DNA of 64,000 bases from Akkermansiaceae bacterium (GCA_903888515.1 CAISTY010000240.1:49772-113771); one strand, 5' to 3'; counted from the first letter of the stretch, positions 32,201 through 40,748 are shown. Notes: generated from the letters alone by a model not told the origin. Program-made: numbers and translations.

Positions 32201-33418
32201 ATGCTCCCCACCGAATCGCTACTTGCTGATTTCCCCATTCTCGACCAATCGATCCATGGCAGGCGGTTGGTCTATCTGGACAACGCGGCCACCACCCAGA
32301 AACCGCGGACCGTGCTGCAGGCGTCGCGGCATTACTACGAAACCCTCAATGCCAACATCCACCGCGGCACCCACCAACTCGCCCGGATGGCGACGGAAGC
32401 CTTTGAAAACTCACGCCAGACGGTGGCGGCGCACCTGAACGCGGCATCCGCCGACGAGGTGATCTTCACCTCCGGCACCACCGGCGGCATCAATCTGGTG
32501 GCGAACATCCTCGCTCTGTCAGGCCGCATCGGCTCGGGCGACGAAGTGCTTGTTTCCACGCTCGAGCATCATTCGAACATCGTGCCGTGGCAGATGCTGT
32601 GCCAGCGCACAGGTGCCACCCTGAAAGTCATTCCCTGCCTCGACGATGGCACACTCGATCAGGACGCCTTCCACACACTGCTTGGCGGTCGCGTGAAAAT
32701 CCTCGCGCTCACGTGGATCTCCAACGCTTTCGGCACGGTCAATCCCGTGGTGGAAATGACGCAAGCGGCGCACGCGGCCGGAGCGCTCGTGCTGATAGAT
32801 GCCGCGCAGGCCATCGCGCATCTCCCTATCGATGTGCGGGGATTGGGTGCGGATTTCCTGGCGTTTTCCGGCCACAAGGTGTACGCGCCCACCGGCATAG
32901 GCGTGCTGTGGGGACGCGCCTCGCTGCTCAACGATCTGCCACCATGGCAAGGAGGGGGGGAAATGATCAGGGAAGTCACCTTCGATCACACAACTTACAA
33001 CGATTTGCCATTCAAATATGAAGCCGGCACGCCTAACATCGAGGGGGCCATCACCCTCGCCGCCGCCCTGGATTATGTCAACGGCATCGGCATCGACGCC
33101 ATCCACGCCCATGAAAACGAATTGATCCGATCTGCGGCGGTCGCACTTGCCGGCATTGCGGGCATCCGGCTATTCGGCCCCGCAGGACGCGCGGGTTCCC
33201 TATCGTATGCAATTGAGGGACTCCATCACTACGACATCGGCACGATGCTGGATCACATGGGTGTTGCCGTGCGCACCGGCCATCATTGTTGCCAACCACT
33301 GATGGCACGCTTCGGCATGACCGGCACGGTGCGCGCCTCGTTCGCCCTTTACAATACCCTGCAGGACGTCGAAACCTTCGCTACAGCCACCCAAAAAGCA
33401 GTCGCCATGCTGCGTTAG
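32201..33418 (+). CDS. sufS: Cysteine desulfurase, SufS type
   Basis: A 405-residue PLP enzyme that takes sulfur from cysteine for Fe-S cluster assembly. LVYLDNAATTQKPRTVLQA, NIHRGTHQLA and the PLP-lysine region DFLAFSGHKVYAPTGIGVLW are intact. VRTGHHCCQPLMARFGMTGT contains the catalytic cysteine of the type II (SufS) short loop. I used the ATG at 32201, directly before LPTESLLADFPIL; the upstream extension has no family match. No sufBCD/sufE genes follow; the next gene is a CoaC-like flavoprotein. With many Fe-S radical SAM genes nearby, local demand for clusters is plausible. Confidence 0.9.
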   Translation: MLPTESLLADFPILDQSIHGRRLVYLDNAATTQKPRTVLQASRHYYETLNANIHRGTHQLARMATEAFENSRQTVAAHLNAASADEVIFTSGTTGGINLVANILALSGRIGSGDEVLVSTLEHHSNIVPWQMLCQRTGATLKVIPCLDDGTLDQDAFHTLLGGRVKILALTWISNAFGTVNPVVEMTQAAHAAGALVLIDAAQAIAHLPIDVRGLGADFLAFSGHKVYAPTGIGVLWGRASLLNDLPPWQGGGEMIREVTFDHTTYNDLPFKYEAGTPNIEGAITLAAALDYVNGIGIDAIHAHENELIRSAAVALAGIAGIRLFGPAGRAGSLSYAIEGLHHYDIGTMLDHMGVAVRTGHHCCQPLMARFGMTGTVRASFALYNTLQDVETFATATQKAVAMLR

Positions 33419-33472
33419 ATGCAGGCCGAATCTCCCACCCGTTTTTCTAACATAACATCATTACTTCCAGCC

Positions 33473-34054
33473 ATGAAAATCATTCTCGGCATCACCGGTT
33501 CGATCGCGGCCTACAAGGCGGCGGACCTCGCCTCCCGGTTAGTCAAACAGGACCACGAGGTGCATGTCGTGATGACCCGCGCCGCCACCGCGTTCATCAC
33601 GCCGATCACCCTCCTCACGCTGACCCGCCAACCGGTGCTCGTCGCGCCCGAGGATGATCAACAATCGTGGAAACCCGGCCACATCGATCTGGCGGATCAG
33701 GCGGATTTGTTCCTGGTAGCTCCGGCCACCGCCAACATCATCGCGGCATTCGCCCACGGCCTGGCACCCGACCCGCTGTCCGCCCTGTACCTCGCGCTGC
33801 CGCGTACCACACCAACGCTCATCGCCCCGGCCATGAATGGCAAAATGTGGTTGCACCCGGCGACCCGGCGCAATGTCTCTCAACTCCAACAAGACGGATG
33901 TGCCTTCGTCGGCCCCGCCGAGGGCGGCCTCGCCTGCGGCTACGATGGCATCGGCCGCCTCGCCCCGCTCGAGGAGATCCTCGGGAGCATCAGTGCCATT
34001 TTCTCCTGCAAGGGACACGCAGTGATGGTTGAACTAACGAATTCCTACGCGTGA
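33473..34054 (+). CDS. Flavoprotein, phosphopantothenoylcysteine decarboxylase (CoaC) domain
   Basis: A 193-residue FMN protein starting MKIILGITGSIAAYKAADLA. HIDLADQADLFLVAPATANI and TPTLIAPAMNGKMWLHPATR are the CoaC blocks; the AMN motif and the His of the GHIDLA segment are catalytic in the decarboxylase. Bacterial CoaC is usually fused to the CoaB synthetase (~400 residues), but this protein ends after the decarboxylase domain and the following gene is not CoaB. It may work with a separate CoaB or be a related flavin decarboxylase. I chose the ATG at 33473. A 50-residue frame overlaps its stop. Confidence 0.8.
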   Translation: MKIILGITGSIAAYKAADLASRLVKQDHEVHVVMTRAATAFITPITLLTLTRQPVLVAPEDDQQSWKPGHIDLADQADLFLVAPATANIIAAFAHGLAPDPLSALYLALPRTTPTLIAPAMNGKMWLHPATRRNVSQLQQDGCAFVGPAEGGLACGYDGIGRLAPLEEILGSISAIFSCKGHAVMVELTNSYA

Positions 34055-34203
34055 CTCCAGCCGCCAGCGCTCCCGCCAGCAAACCAGCGGATCCAACGAA
34101 ACAGAACGCACTCCCTGACAAACCAAGCCCCGCAAACACCCCGGCCGCATTCAAGAACGGCAAGTGGACCACCCAGCCCGGCACGATCCAGACCGACCCG
34201 TGA
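34051..34203 (+). CDS. Short Pro/Ala/Lys-rich protein (50 aa)
   Basis: A GTG overlapping the CoaC-like stop (GTGA) opens a 50-codon frame: MTPAASAPASKPADPTKQNA, then a second proline-rich half ending in TWTTQPGTIQTDP-like sequence (KNGKWTTQPGTIQTDP). Codons end mostly in C and G like the neighbours. The coupling suggests it is translated. No family recognised; it has no hydrophobic segment. It could equally be chance open sequence. Confidence 0.4.
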   Translation: MTPAASAPASKPADPTKQNALPDKPSPANTPAAFKNGKWTTQPGTIQTDP

Positions 34204-34278
34204 CGGCCTGCGGCAGGTGGCGCGGCCGCGATGAAACCGCGATGAGGCCGCGCATCAGGACTCCAACACGAGAATGCC

Positions 34279-35337
34279 ATGAATGCCGCTTGCACTTATC
34301 TCACACATCTTCTCCTGCCGGATTTCGGAGATTGGCGGCCCATTCTCAGTGTCTATTACCTGACGTATGCCTGTGACTTCCGCTGTCCTTATTGCAGCGA
34401 TGGCTCGGGCACGCCCTACTTCCGCTTGCGATCCCCGGTGCTACCGGCGGACCGGGTGATGGATTTGTTCGGCATCATCCGCCGGCACTGCGGGTATCTG
34501 GTCATCACTGGCGGCGAACCCTTGCAGCATCCGGAATATGCGGAAATCCTCAACCGCCTGCCCGCGCTGCGTTTCCGCGGCGTGGTTCTCACCACCAATG
34601 GCTACCTCCTCGATCAGGCGCTGCCTGCCGTGACGCGTTCCGTCACCGAGTTGGTCGTCAGCCTGCAAACCCTGGATTCCACCAAGGCGGACATCGAATA
34701 CGGCCGCCCCGGCGCCCACCAGCGGATTCTAGCAAACATCGAACTCGCGGCGAATCACCCCGGACGCAAATACTCCATTATCATCTCCTGCGTGGCCACG
34801 CCGGAGAACCTCGGGGATTTGCACGGTGTCTATCAGTATGCGCGGCACCGCGGGTTCCGCCTGGCGGTTTGTCCGCAATTGGTCGGCGTCAAGGCCCACC
34901 ATGCGTTGGAAAACAACGGCGAATACCGGGAGTTTTTTGATTTCCTCATTGCCCGGAAAAACGAAGGGGCGCTCATCCAGGGCACGGTGGACTATCTGGA
35001 ATACCTGCGCGATTTAAAAAAATTCAAGTGCCGCCCGTTCACCATGCTGGTGGTGGCACCCACCGGCGAGGTGTGTTATCCCTGCCTGGAACTGGGACAT
35101 CACGCCGGCAATCTGCTAGATGAGCCGGACTTGCACCGGATCCGCCGGAGCGGCTTCCGGCGCTTCGGCCCCCAACCGGACTGCGGCACCCAGTGCCATT
35201 CCGCGTGCGCCCTTGGCTTTGCCAGAATCCTGGCCAATCCGCTGTCCATCCTGCGCGAGGGGGTGCTCATGGCTTCTATCAAAACCTCCCGCGCAGCGAC
35301 ACCGGCCGTGTCATTTGATAGTAATCCCAGGCGTTGA
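34279..35337 (+). CDS. Radical SAM protein (SPASM-like)
   Basis: A 352-residue radical SAM enzyme. YYLTYACDFRCPYCSDGSG holds the CxxxCxxC cluster, YLVITGGEPLQHPEYAEIL the GGEP SAM motif, and VVAPTGEVCYPCLELGHHAG then CGTQCHSACALGF the auxiliary cluster cysteines. The substrate is unknown. It converges on the minus-strand radical SAM gene of the lipid cluster and their 3' ends overlap by 59 bp. The resemblance of the pair in layout (hydrophobic start, C-terminal Cys motifs) suggests it belongs to the same pathway, though it is transcribed from the other strand. Confidence 0.78.
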   Translation: MNAACTYLTHLLLPDFGDWRPILSVYYLTYACDFRCPYCSDGSGTPYFRLRSPVLPADRVMDLFGIIRRHCGYLVITGGEPLQHPEYAEILNRLPALRFRGVVLTTNGYLLDQALPAVTRSVTELVVSLQTLDSTKADIEYGRPGAHQRILANIELAANHPGRKYSIIISCVATPENLGDLHGVYQYARHRGFRLAVCPQLVGVKAHHALENNGEYREFFDFLIARKNEGALIQGTVDYLEYLRDLKKFKCRPFTMLVVAPTGEVCYPCLELGHHAGNLLDEPDLHRIRRSGFRRFGPQPDCGTQCHSACALGFARILANPLSILREGVLMASIKTSRAATPAVSFDSNPRR

Positions 35338-36313
35338 GCAGACGCTGGCGGCCATAGAGGACGGACTCGATCGAGCCGCGGCAACTCGTCCAGCAATCAC
35401 GGCAATCGTTGGCACGATGGCCCGCCAGCAGGCGGCTTTCAATGTCAGGCATCTTGTCTGTTAGAATGTTGCCGGCGGGATTTTCCAAGCGGTCGATGCA
35501 GAAGGAAACTTCGCCCCGGCAATCGATGTTGCAGAGGTTACGTCCGGCATGGCAGCGGCCGGGGGCGGTGTGGCTGGTGTCCGATGGAAAGCGCTCCAGA
35601 TACCCGCGCAGGGCGACAAAATTGCGGTGGCGTTGTTTTAGATCTAACAAACACCGGCTGAGGTCCTTCGCCGGCTCCCGCGCGGGTTTGCTGCCGCGGT
35701 TGTGGCTGTAGAGGGTGACCAGATAGGTGATGCCCATGTCGCGGCAAAGTTCAATGAGCGCTTCGACCTCGTCGTGGTTGTCGTCCATGATGACTGAAAT
35801 CATGTTGACGCGCTGCCCGGGGTGGGTGCGGGTTTGATGCAGGATTTTCAAGGCATGGATGCCATGGGCGTATGCGCCCGGTTTGCCGCGCTGGGCATCG
35901 TGTTTTTGCGGATTGGCGTAATCGATGGACACGCTGATTTCGAGCATTCCGGCCTGCCAGAGTTGGCGGGCGACCTCCCCGGTCACTAGGGACCCGTTGG
36001 TGATCATGACGGGAAAATGATGCCGTCCAAGGGCACGGACGATGGGCACCAATTCCGGATGCAGCATCGGTTCGCCGCCGCCGACCGATATGATCTGGGG
36101 CCCGATTTCATTGAGCCTGTTAGATATGACGTCAGCCTCGGCTGCCGACAGCTGGCCTTTGTTGCGGTATTCTTCTTTCCAGAAGTTGCAGATGCCGCAA
36201 CGGAAATTGCATTGATAGAGGATTTGCAGGTTCACATGCACCATGCGGCGGCTGAGGAAATTGCGCGCGAAGCGCAGTTTCTTGCCGAGGTCATGGGTGA
36301 GAAGGGACAACAT
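35279..36313 (-). CDS. Radical SAM protein with SPASM-like C-terminus
   Basis: A 344-residue radical SAM enzyme. NLQILYQCNFRCGICNFWKE carries CxxxCxxC, IISVGGGEPMLHPELVPIVR the SAM-binding motif and LEISVSIDYANPQKHDAQRG a further conserved strand. The C-terminal cysteines (GRCHAGRNLCNIDCRGEVSFC, then CRDCWTSC) fit auxiliary [4Fe-4S] clusters as in HpnH-like or peptide-modifying enzymes. The start is fixed by the TGATG overlap with the 8-helix membrane protein gene; a longer in-frame opening upstream is inside that gene. It is the last gene of a coupled run of four. Its substrate is probably a lipid-linked molecule, by context only. Confidence 0.78.
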   Translation of the reverse strand: MLSLLTHDLGKKLRFARNFLSRRMVHVNLQILYQCNFRCGICNFWKEEYRNKGQLSAAEADVISNRLNEIGPQIISVGGGEPMLHPELVPIVRALGRHHFPVMITNGSLVTGEVARQLWQAGMLEISVSIDYANPQKHDAQRGKPGAYAHGIHALKILHQTRTHPGQRVNMISVIMDDNHDEVEALIELCRDMGITYLVTLYSHNRGSKPAREPAKDLSRCLLDLKQRHRNFVALRGYLERFPSDTSHTAPGRCHAGRNLCNIDCRGEVSFCIDRLENPAGNILTDKMPDIESRLLAGHRANDCRDCWTSCRGSIESVLYGRQRLLNAWDYYQMTRPVSLRGRF

Positions 36314-37317
36314 CACGGGTGTTGCTTGCTCCAGGCGGATTGTGCGTCCGCTGTGTCTGCCGGATGAACCGGCACTGGGTTTGCCATCAGCGTGTGACGG
36401 AAAACCCACAGGACATAACCGACGGCAGCCACAAATAACAATTCCGTCATTTCCTCCCAGACCACATACCAGAGCAGGTTGTCGGTGAACGCGCCGGACA
36501 AAAACAGGCGCATGAAGCCGAAGCCCAGCGGCCCGAGCCCGGCGGCGAACAGCAGCTTGGCGGGCGGCACGGGATCGTTCTTCTTGAGCAGCAGGACGAG
36601 CCACGAGGCGGTCATGAACAGAATGGCCAACGCCGGGCAATAACAGTTCTCGAACAGCTGCGAACTGGCCATCAGTTCGTAATGTTCGGATTTTCCCAGC
36701 ACCACGGCATTGTATGCGACCACCTTGATTCCCGCGGTGAATGGAATGACGGCTGTGAGCAGGGTGGCCGGAATCAACATCTTGAATACTTGCTGCAGTT
36801 TGCAGGGCACGTCCGAGTATTTGATGCAGGTCTTGCAGAGGTTCAATGCTGCACAGCGTTCCTTGGGCGGACTGAGTTTGACCAGGCGGCGGTCCACCCC
36901 GTCGAACACGGCCCAGGCGATGAAGGCAAAGCCCGCAGCCATGCCGAAATTGTGGAAGTATTCCCACAAATCCGAGCGCCCGGCAAAGCACAGATAGTTC
37001 ACCGTGCAGGCATTCTCGCCCAACCAGAAGGCGATCAGGCCGTGGCGCAGGGCTGTTAGGTCCGGCACCGTGCGCCGCCACAGCCAGACAATCCAAATGA
37101 AGGCTAACAGCATGTACACCGGCTTGACGACAAAACCGGCGATGACCGCCAGCCATTGTTCAACGAGGTTCATATCCCGCGTGGCCAAGGCGGCGCACTT
37201 GGCGGCACCGAGGCCTGACCCATCCGGAGCCACATGCGGATAGATCAGCACCGGCAGGATTCCGGCAACGAGAATGACAAGACCTATCAGAATCGCGGAT
37301 GGAGGTTTTTGGTTCAT
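36313..37317 (-). CDS. Eight-helix integral membrane protein of the lipid cluster
   Basis: A 334-residue inner-membrane protein with about eight hydrophobic helices (for example AILIGLVILVAGILPVLIYP and VVWEEMTELLFVAAVGYVLW). A central cytoplasm- or periplasm-facing loop holds CAALNLCKTCIKYSDVPCKL with four cysteines, which may bind a cluster or metal. I recognise no family. The ATG at 37317 overlaps the stop of the upstream Tes-like radical SAM gene (ATGA), and its stop overlaps the next radical SAM start (TGATG), so it is made together with them. It could hold or deliver the lipid substrate; this is inference. Confidence 0.7.
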   Translation of the reverse strand: MNQKPPSAILIGLVILVAGILPVLIYPHVAPDGSGLGAAKCAALATRDMNLVEQWLAVIAGFVVKPVYMLLAFIWIVWLWRRTVPDLTALRHGLIAFWLGENACTVNYLCFAGRSDLWEYFHNFGMAAGFAFIAWAVFDGVDRRLVKLSPPKERCAALNLCKTCIKYSDVPCKLQQVFKMLIPATLLTAVIPFTAGIKVVAYNAVVLGKSEHYELMASSQLFENCYCPALAILFMTASWLVLLLKKNDPVPPAKLLFAAGLGPLGFGFMRLFLSGAFTDNLLWYVVWEEMTELLFVAAVGYVLWVFRHTLMANPVPVHPADTADAQSAWSKQHP

Positions 37318-38753
37318 GAGCGTCCCCTTCGCAGGTTGTTGAAGACACAGGCCGGCATCAATCGTCCGTCCGGTTGCGGATACACCTGGCAGCATTTGCG
37401 GGCGCGGGCGAGATCGAACGTGTCCGGATCCATGAATTGATGAATGAAGATGGATTTCACCGCACGCTCGCCCGTCTCCATGGCCTTGCGCGGCGAGTAA
37501 CCACCCACGGTGGCGGTGGCCAGCAGTTTTCTAATGGATTTCAATGCCTGTTCCGATAGAAACGGGTTGCAACCACAACCCGGTTCGCAGCCCCCGTCAG
37601 GCGGAGTGGGGCGGTTGTGGGCGGGCGTGGGGATGCCCGCCCAGATGTCATACACGGCGTCGCTGACCTGTTGGAAGCTGTCTGCATCGGTGCCGAAGAT
37701 GGCGCGGTTTTGGATCAGCCCGAGATAGCGTTCCGGGCTCACCAGTTGTTTGATCGGCAGGAAGCGGCCGTCCTCGCCCTTCAGGTAAAAAGCCAGTGAA
37801 AAGCATGCGGGGTGGCTGCATGGCAGCGGCGAGAAATCCGCGGGTGCCACCGTGCCCTTGCCGGCACCCTTGAGGCTGCGGATGACATCCGAAGTGGTGG
37901 TTGCATCGAACGGGCGTTCCATGTGCGCGCCGTTGCCGTTATAGGCGGCCGGTTGGAACATCGCGCTCAGGATGTGGTCGTGCTCAAACAGCATGTCGGC
38001 GATGGCTCCCACCTGATCGTCGTTGATGCCCCTGGCCACCGTGGCGGTCAGAGACATCGGCGCATTCAGCGTGCCACAGGAATCTATCAGGCGGAGTTTT
38101 TCAGCCAGCAGCGGCTTGCCCCGCAATTTCAGATAGACATCGTCGCTGACGCCGTCGAATTGCAGCGAGACGATCACCCGTCGCTCGGCCAGGAAGCGCA
38201 GCAGGTCGTTGTTTCTAACCAACACGGTGCCGCTGGTGGAAACGCTCACCCGCAGGATTTCCTTGCGCGACAGGCATTCCTCGACGATTTCGCGGAAATG
38301 GGGGTTCACGGTGGGTTCGCCGCCCGAGAGGTTGAGCACGTCGATGCGGCCCTCGGACCGGATGAGCGCATCGAGCATGAAGGCCACCTCCGGTCTTGTG
38401 AGATGGCGTTTTCCAGGATTGTCCACCAGACAGATCGGGCATTCGAGGTTGCAGTGGTCGGTGATTTCGAGGATGGGCAGGCAGACATGCTGCTCATGGT
38501 CCGGGCACAGTCCGCAGGAATCCGGGCAGCCATGGCTGGCGGTGGCGAATTCCTGTGGGATCGTCGCCGGACTATGGTAGTCCCCCAGTTTCAGATAGGC
38601 GTCCGCATCGCCGTGCACGCGGGCTTTTTGAAATCCATGCTCCGGACAAATTTTATGAAACCACACGCTGCCGTCCTCAAGGATCACCTGCGCCGGGATC
38701 AAGCGGCGGCACGTGCGGCAGAGCGATTGGGTAGTGGTGAGATAAGTCATCAT
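37314..38753 (-). CDS. Radical SAM enzyme, MJ0619/Tes (tetraether synthase) family, copy 2
   Basis: A 479-residue enzyme. An N-terminal zinc/rubredoxin-like part (SLCRTCRRLIPAQVILEDGS, then KICPEHGF) is followed by GCPDSCGLCPDHEQHVCLPI and LEITDHCNLECPICLVDNPG, the CxxxCxxC cluster. VLNLSGGEPTVNPHFREIVE is the SAM motif. C-terminal cysteines include GGCEPGCGCNPF and KCCQVYPQPDGRLMPACVFN. This layout is that of the MJ0619 family, which includes archaeal Tes, the enzyme that joins two lipid chains by an sp3 C-C bond. Coupled by ATGA to its paralog upstream. Substrate here unknown. Confidence 0.75.
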   Translation of the reverse strand: MMTYLTTTQSLCRTCRRLIPAQVILEDGSVWFHKICPEHGFQKARVHGDADAYLKLGDYHSPATIPQEFATASHGCPDSCGLCPDHEQHVCLPILEITDHCNLECPICLVDNPGKRHLTRPEVAFMLDALIRSEGRIDVLNLSGGEPTVNPHFREIVEECLSRKEILRVSVSTSGTVLVRNNDLLRFLAERRVIVSLQFDGVSDDVYLKLRGKPLLAEKLRLIDSCGTLNAPMSLTATVARGINDDQVGAIADMLFEHDHILSAMFQPAAYNGNGAHMERPFDATTTSDVIRSLKGAGKGTVAPADFSPLPCSHPACFSLAFYLKGEDGRFLPIKQLVSPERYLGLIQNRAIFGTDADSFQQVSDAVYDIWAGIPTPAHNRPTPPDGGCEPGCGCNPFLSEQALKSIRKLLATATVGGYSPRKAMETGERAVKSIFIHQFMDPDTFDLARARKCCQVYPQPDGRLMPACVFNNLRRGRS

Positions 38754-40162
38754 TTGCTAGGTTTTACCCAGAAGCGCGGGTCTTTCTGGCGGTAAAACAA
38801 ATTGTAGGCACAGGCGGGGATCAGCCGGCCGTCGGGATCGGGCACCTGGTCGGGACAAGCCACCAGGCGGGACAAATCCAGCGTGTCCTCGTCCATGTGC
38901 GAATGCAGATAGACGGTGAGCAGATTGTCTTCGGCGACCGCCTGGCGTTGCGCCTGCGTGAGTGATGGGCCGGGCGGATACATTTGATCCAGCAATTTAC
39001 GGACTACCGGCAGCAGGCCGCTCGCGTCGCCCTCCGCCCACAAGCGATCGATGGCGTGCTGGAAAATCGCCTGGCTGTCCGCATCCGGCTGCAACAGGTA
39101 GCCATGGCCCAGCATTTGCCGGAGTTCGGCCACGGTGAGAAAGTCCGTTAGAGAATGATAACTCGCGCCATCCTTCAGGTAATAGGCGACGCTATAACAA
39201 AGCGGATGCGCGCCGGCATGAGGGAAGAAGTGGGCGGGACGCATGGCGCCGGCGGTGGCGGATTCAACCGCGCGGGCGGCGCCATCCAGCGGCATGGTTT
39301 CGTGCGGCCTGAAGTTTTTGCCGCCCTGTCCGGTGAAGGTCATGGTCTGGATCGTGATGCTGCGCACGGCGCTGTGGGATTTCGCCAACGCGATCACACC
39401 GCCGATTTCATCCTCGTTGAGTCCGCGTATCATCACATTCAACAACGTGGTGCCGATCCCGAAGCGCTGCAGGTTTTCCAGCGCGCGCAGTTTTCTATCA
39501 ATGACATCGCCGCCATGGATTTTCACTGCGGTTTCAGGGCGGAATGTGTCGAACGACAGCACCACATAGACACCGAGATCCGCCAGGGCACGGCAAAACT
39601 CCTCATCCTTGGCGAGGCGCAGCCCGTTGGTGTTCATCGTCACGCGTCCGATTTCGGGCCGCTGGCATTCCTTGAGGAGCGCCAGGATGTCGGGGTGCAT
39701 GGTGGGCTCGCCGCCGGTGATGTTGATGAGATCCAACGGACCGGCACGCTCTATCAACGGGTCAAGCAAACGGCACAATTCCTCGCGCGACATGTGGTAC
39801 GCCCGGTCGCTGCGGTTATAGGTGAAGCAGATCGGGCAGTCCATGTTGCAGGCGTTGGTAACGGAAAACACAGGCAGTCGGCAGGCATTGGCGTGAAAGG
39901 CGCACGGCCCGCAATCCATGGGACAGCCATTCCTAACAGGATTGCCCGGCAGGTGCGCGGGTTTGCACCGCACTGTTTGGCGGATGCGCTCCTGATACCA
40001 TGCCAGGTCATCGGCGATGCGGACGCGGCTCGGGCCGCAGGCCGGGCACAGCCGTTCCTGATAGACCGCGCCGCCCTCCTCGATGACGCGTGCGGGAACG
40101 TGCGCACGGCATTCGCGGCACATGCCCTTGACGGTCCCCAGATAGGTGTAGGGGCGTTTCAT
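38750..40162 (-). CDS. Radical SAM enzyme, MJ0619/Tes family, copy 1
   Basis: A 470-residue paralog of the next gene. GMCRECRAHVPARVIEEGGA and RLCPACG form the N-terminal metal knuckle. NGCPMDCGPCAFHANACRLP leads to FSVTNACNMDCPICFTYNRS, with the CxxxCxxC cluster. INITGGEPTMHPDILALLKE is the SAM motif, and LSFDTFRPETAVKIHGGD a substrate-side strand. The C-terminus, VACPDQVPDPDGRLIPACAYNLFY, parallels copy 2. The gene starts inside the stop of hicA (ATGA) and ends in the start of copy 2 (ATGA). Family role: formation of C-C bonds between unactivated lipid chains; whether that applies here must be tested. Confidence 0.75.
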   Translation of the reverse strand: MKRPYTYLGTVKGMCRECRAHVPARVIEEGGAVYQERLCPACGPSRVRIADDLAWYQERIRQTVRCKPAHLPGNPVRNGCPMDCGPCAFHANACRLPVFSVTNACNMDCPICFTYNRSDRAYHMSREELCRLLDPLIERAGPLDLINITGGEPTMHPDILALLKECQRPEIGRVTMNTNGLRLAKDEEFCRALADLGVYVVLSFDTFRPETAVKIHGGDVIDRKLRALENLQRFGIGTTLLNVMIRGLNEDEIGGVIALAKSHSAVRSITIQTMTFTGQGGKNFRPHETMPLDGAARAVESATAGAMRPAHFFPHAGAHPLCYSVAYYLKDGASYHSLTDFLTVAELRQMLGHGYLLQPDADSQAIFQHAIDRLWAEGDASGLLPVVRKLLDQMYPPGPSLTQAQRQAVAEDNLLTVYLHSHMDEDTLDLSRLVACPDQVPDPDGRLIPACAYNLFYRQKDPRFWVKPSK

Positions 40163-40344
40163 GGTTCCGGGATTTCCAAGGCACGGCAGATTTTCTTTGC
40201 CAGCAGGTTGGGGATTTCGGTGTGGCGGGGGACGGGTTCGCGGCGGCCGGTGTTAGGATTCCAGTGGATCGAATGGGAAGCACCCCCGCGTTTAAGCGGG
40301 CAGCCATGGGCTTCGAGGTGGCGGATCAATTCCTTGCGCTTCAT
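40159..40344 (-). CDS. hicA: HicA mRNA interferase toxin
   Basis: A 61-residue protein, MKRKELIRHLEAHGCPLKRG then GASHSIHWNPNTGRREPVPR. The double-stranded-RNA-binding-like HicA fold is recognised by 'K-x-x-x-L-I-x-x-L-x-x-x-G-x-x-x-x-R-x-x-x-S-H', with the catalytic His in GASHSIH. It cleaves mRNA when free of HicB. It overlaps hicB by ATGA upstream and the first Tes-like radical SAM gene by ATGA downstream, which is unusual for a toxin-antitoxin module. Confidence 0.85.
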   Translation of the reverse strand: MKRKELIRHLEAHGCPLKRGGASHSIHWNPNTGRREPVPRHTEIPNLLAKKICRALEIPEP

Positions 40345-40562
40345 GCAAGGGTGAGGGGAATCAGTTTCTCGCCGCTGCCCATGCTCGCCCGGGCGTCCTC
40401 ACGACGATCTTCCAGCAGCAGCCGGATCGACTCGCGGAGTGATTCAAGCGCCTCCTCCTCGGTGAGTCCCTGACCGTTGCCCTCGGGAAACTCGGGAGAA
40501 AAAGCCACAAACCATTTCCCATCGCGCAACACACGTGCGGTGAAGGTGGCAGGTGTTTTCAT
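40341..40562 (-). CDS. hicB: HicB antitoxin
   Basis: A 73-residue protein, MKTPATFTARVLRDGKWFVA then FSPEFPEGNGQGLTEEEALE. This is the partial RNase H-like HicB fold ('F-x-A-x-x-x-x-D-G-x-W-x-A ... P-E-x-x-G-x-T-x-E-E-A'). There is no separate DNA-binding domain at this length. It precedes the toxin, the reverse of the usual hicA-hicB order. I used the ATG at 40562; the longer in-frame opening runs into the repeat element upstream and has no match. Confidence 0.83.
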   Translation of the reverse strand: MKTPATFTARVLRDGKWFVAFSPEFPEGNGQGLTEEEALESLRESIRLLLEDRREDARASMGSGEKLIPLTLA

Positions 40563-40635
40563 GTGGACAGTATGCCTCTGGAGGTGACAACCCGCAAGGC
40601 TTGACTTGAATGGAATGAGGTGCAGGACAAAAAAG

Positions 40636-40748
40636 CAAGGAGGGGCGATCTCCGAATCGTCCATTACCCATGAAAAGTGCATGCCACGCAGCAACGCACC
40701 ACGCATGCCTGCCATGGTCTTCGGCGATTCGGAGATCGCCGCTCCTTG
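40636..40748. repeat. Inverted-repeat (REP-like) element, 113 bp
   Basis: The arms at 40636-40659 (CAAGGAGGGGCGATCTCCGA...) and 40725-40748 (...GGAGATCGCCGCTCCTTG) are 24 bp and match except for one base pair. The loop contains GTGCATGCCACGCAGCAACG, with its own short repeats. The 282-bp gap between hicB and the dehydratase-like gene (40563-40844) holds this element and no gene; it should also carry any hicB promoter. Confidence 0.75.

Noticed and set aside
35279..37156. A single 625-residue radical SAM protein with a long N-terminal part
   Set aside because: The first ~280 codons lie in another frame of the 8-helix membrane protein gene; the true start is the ATG at 36313, in a TGATG overlap.
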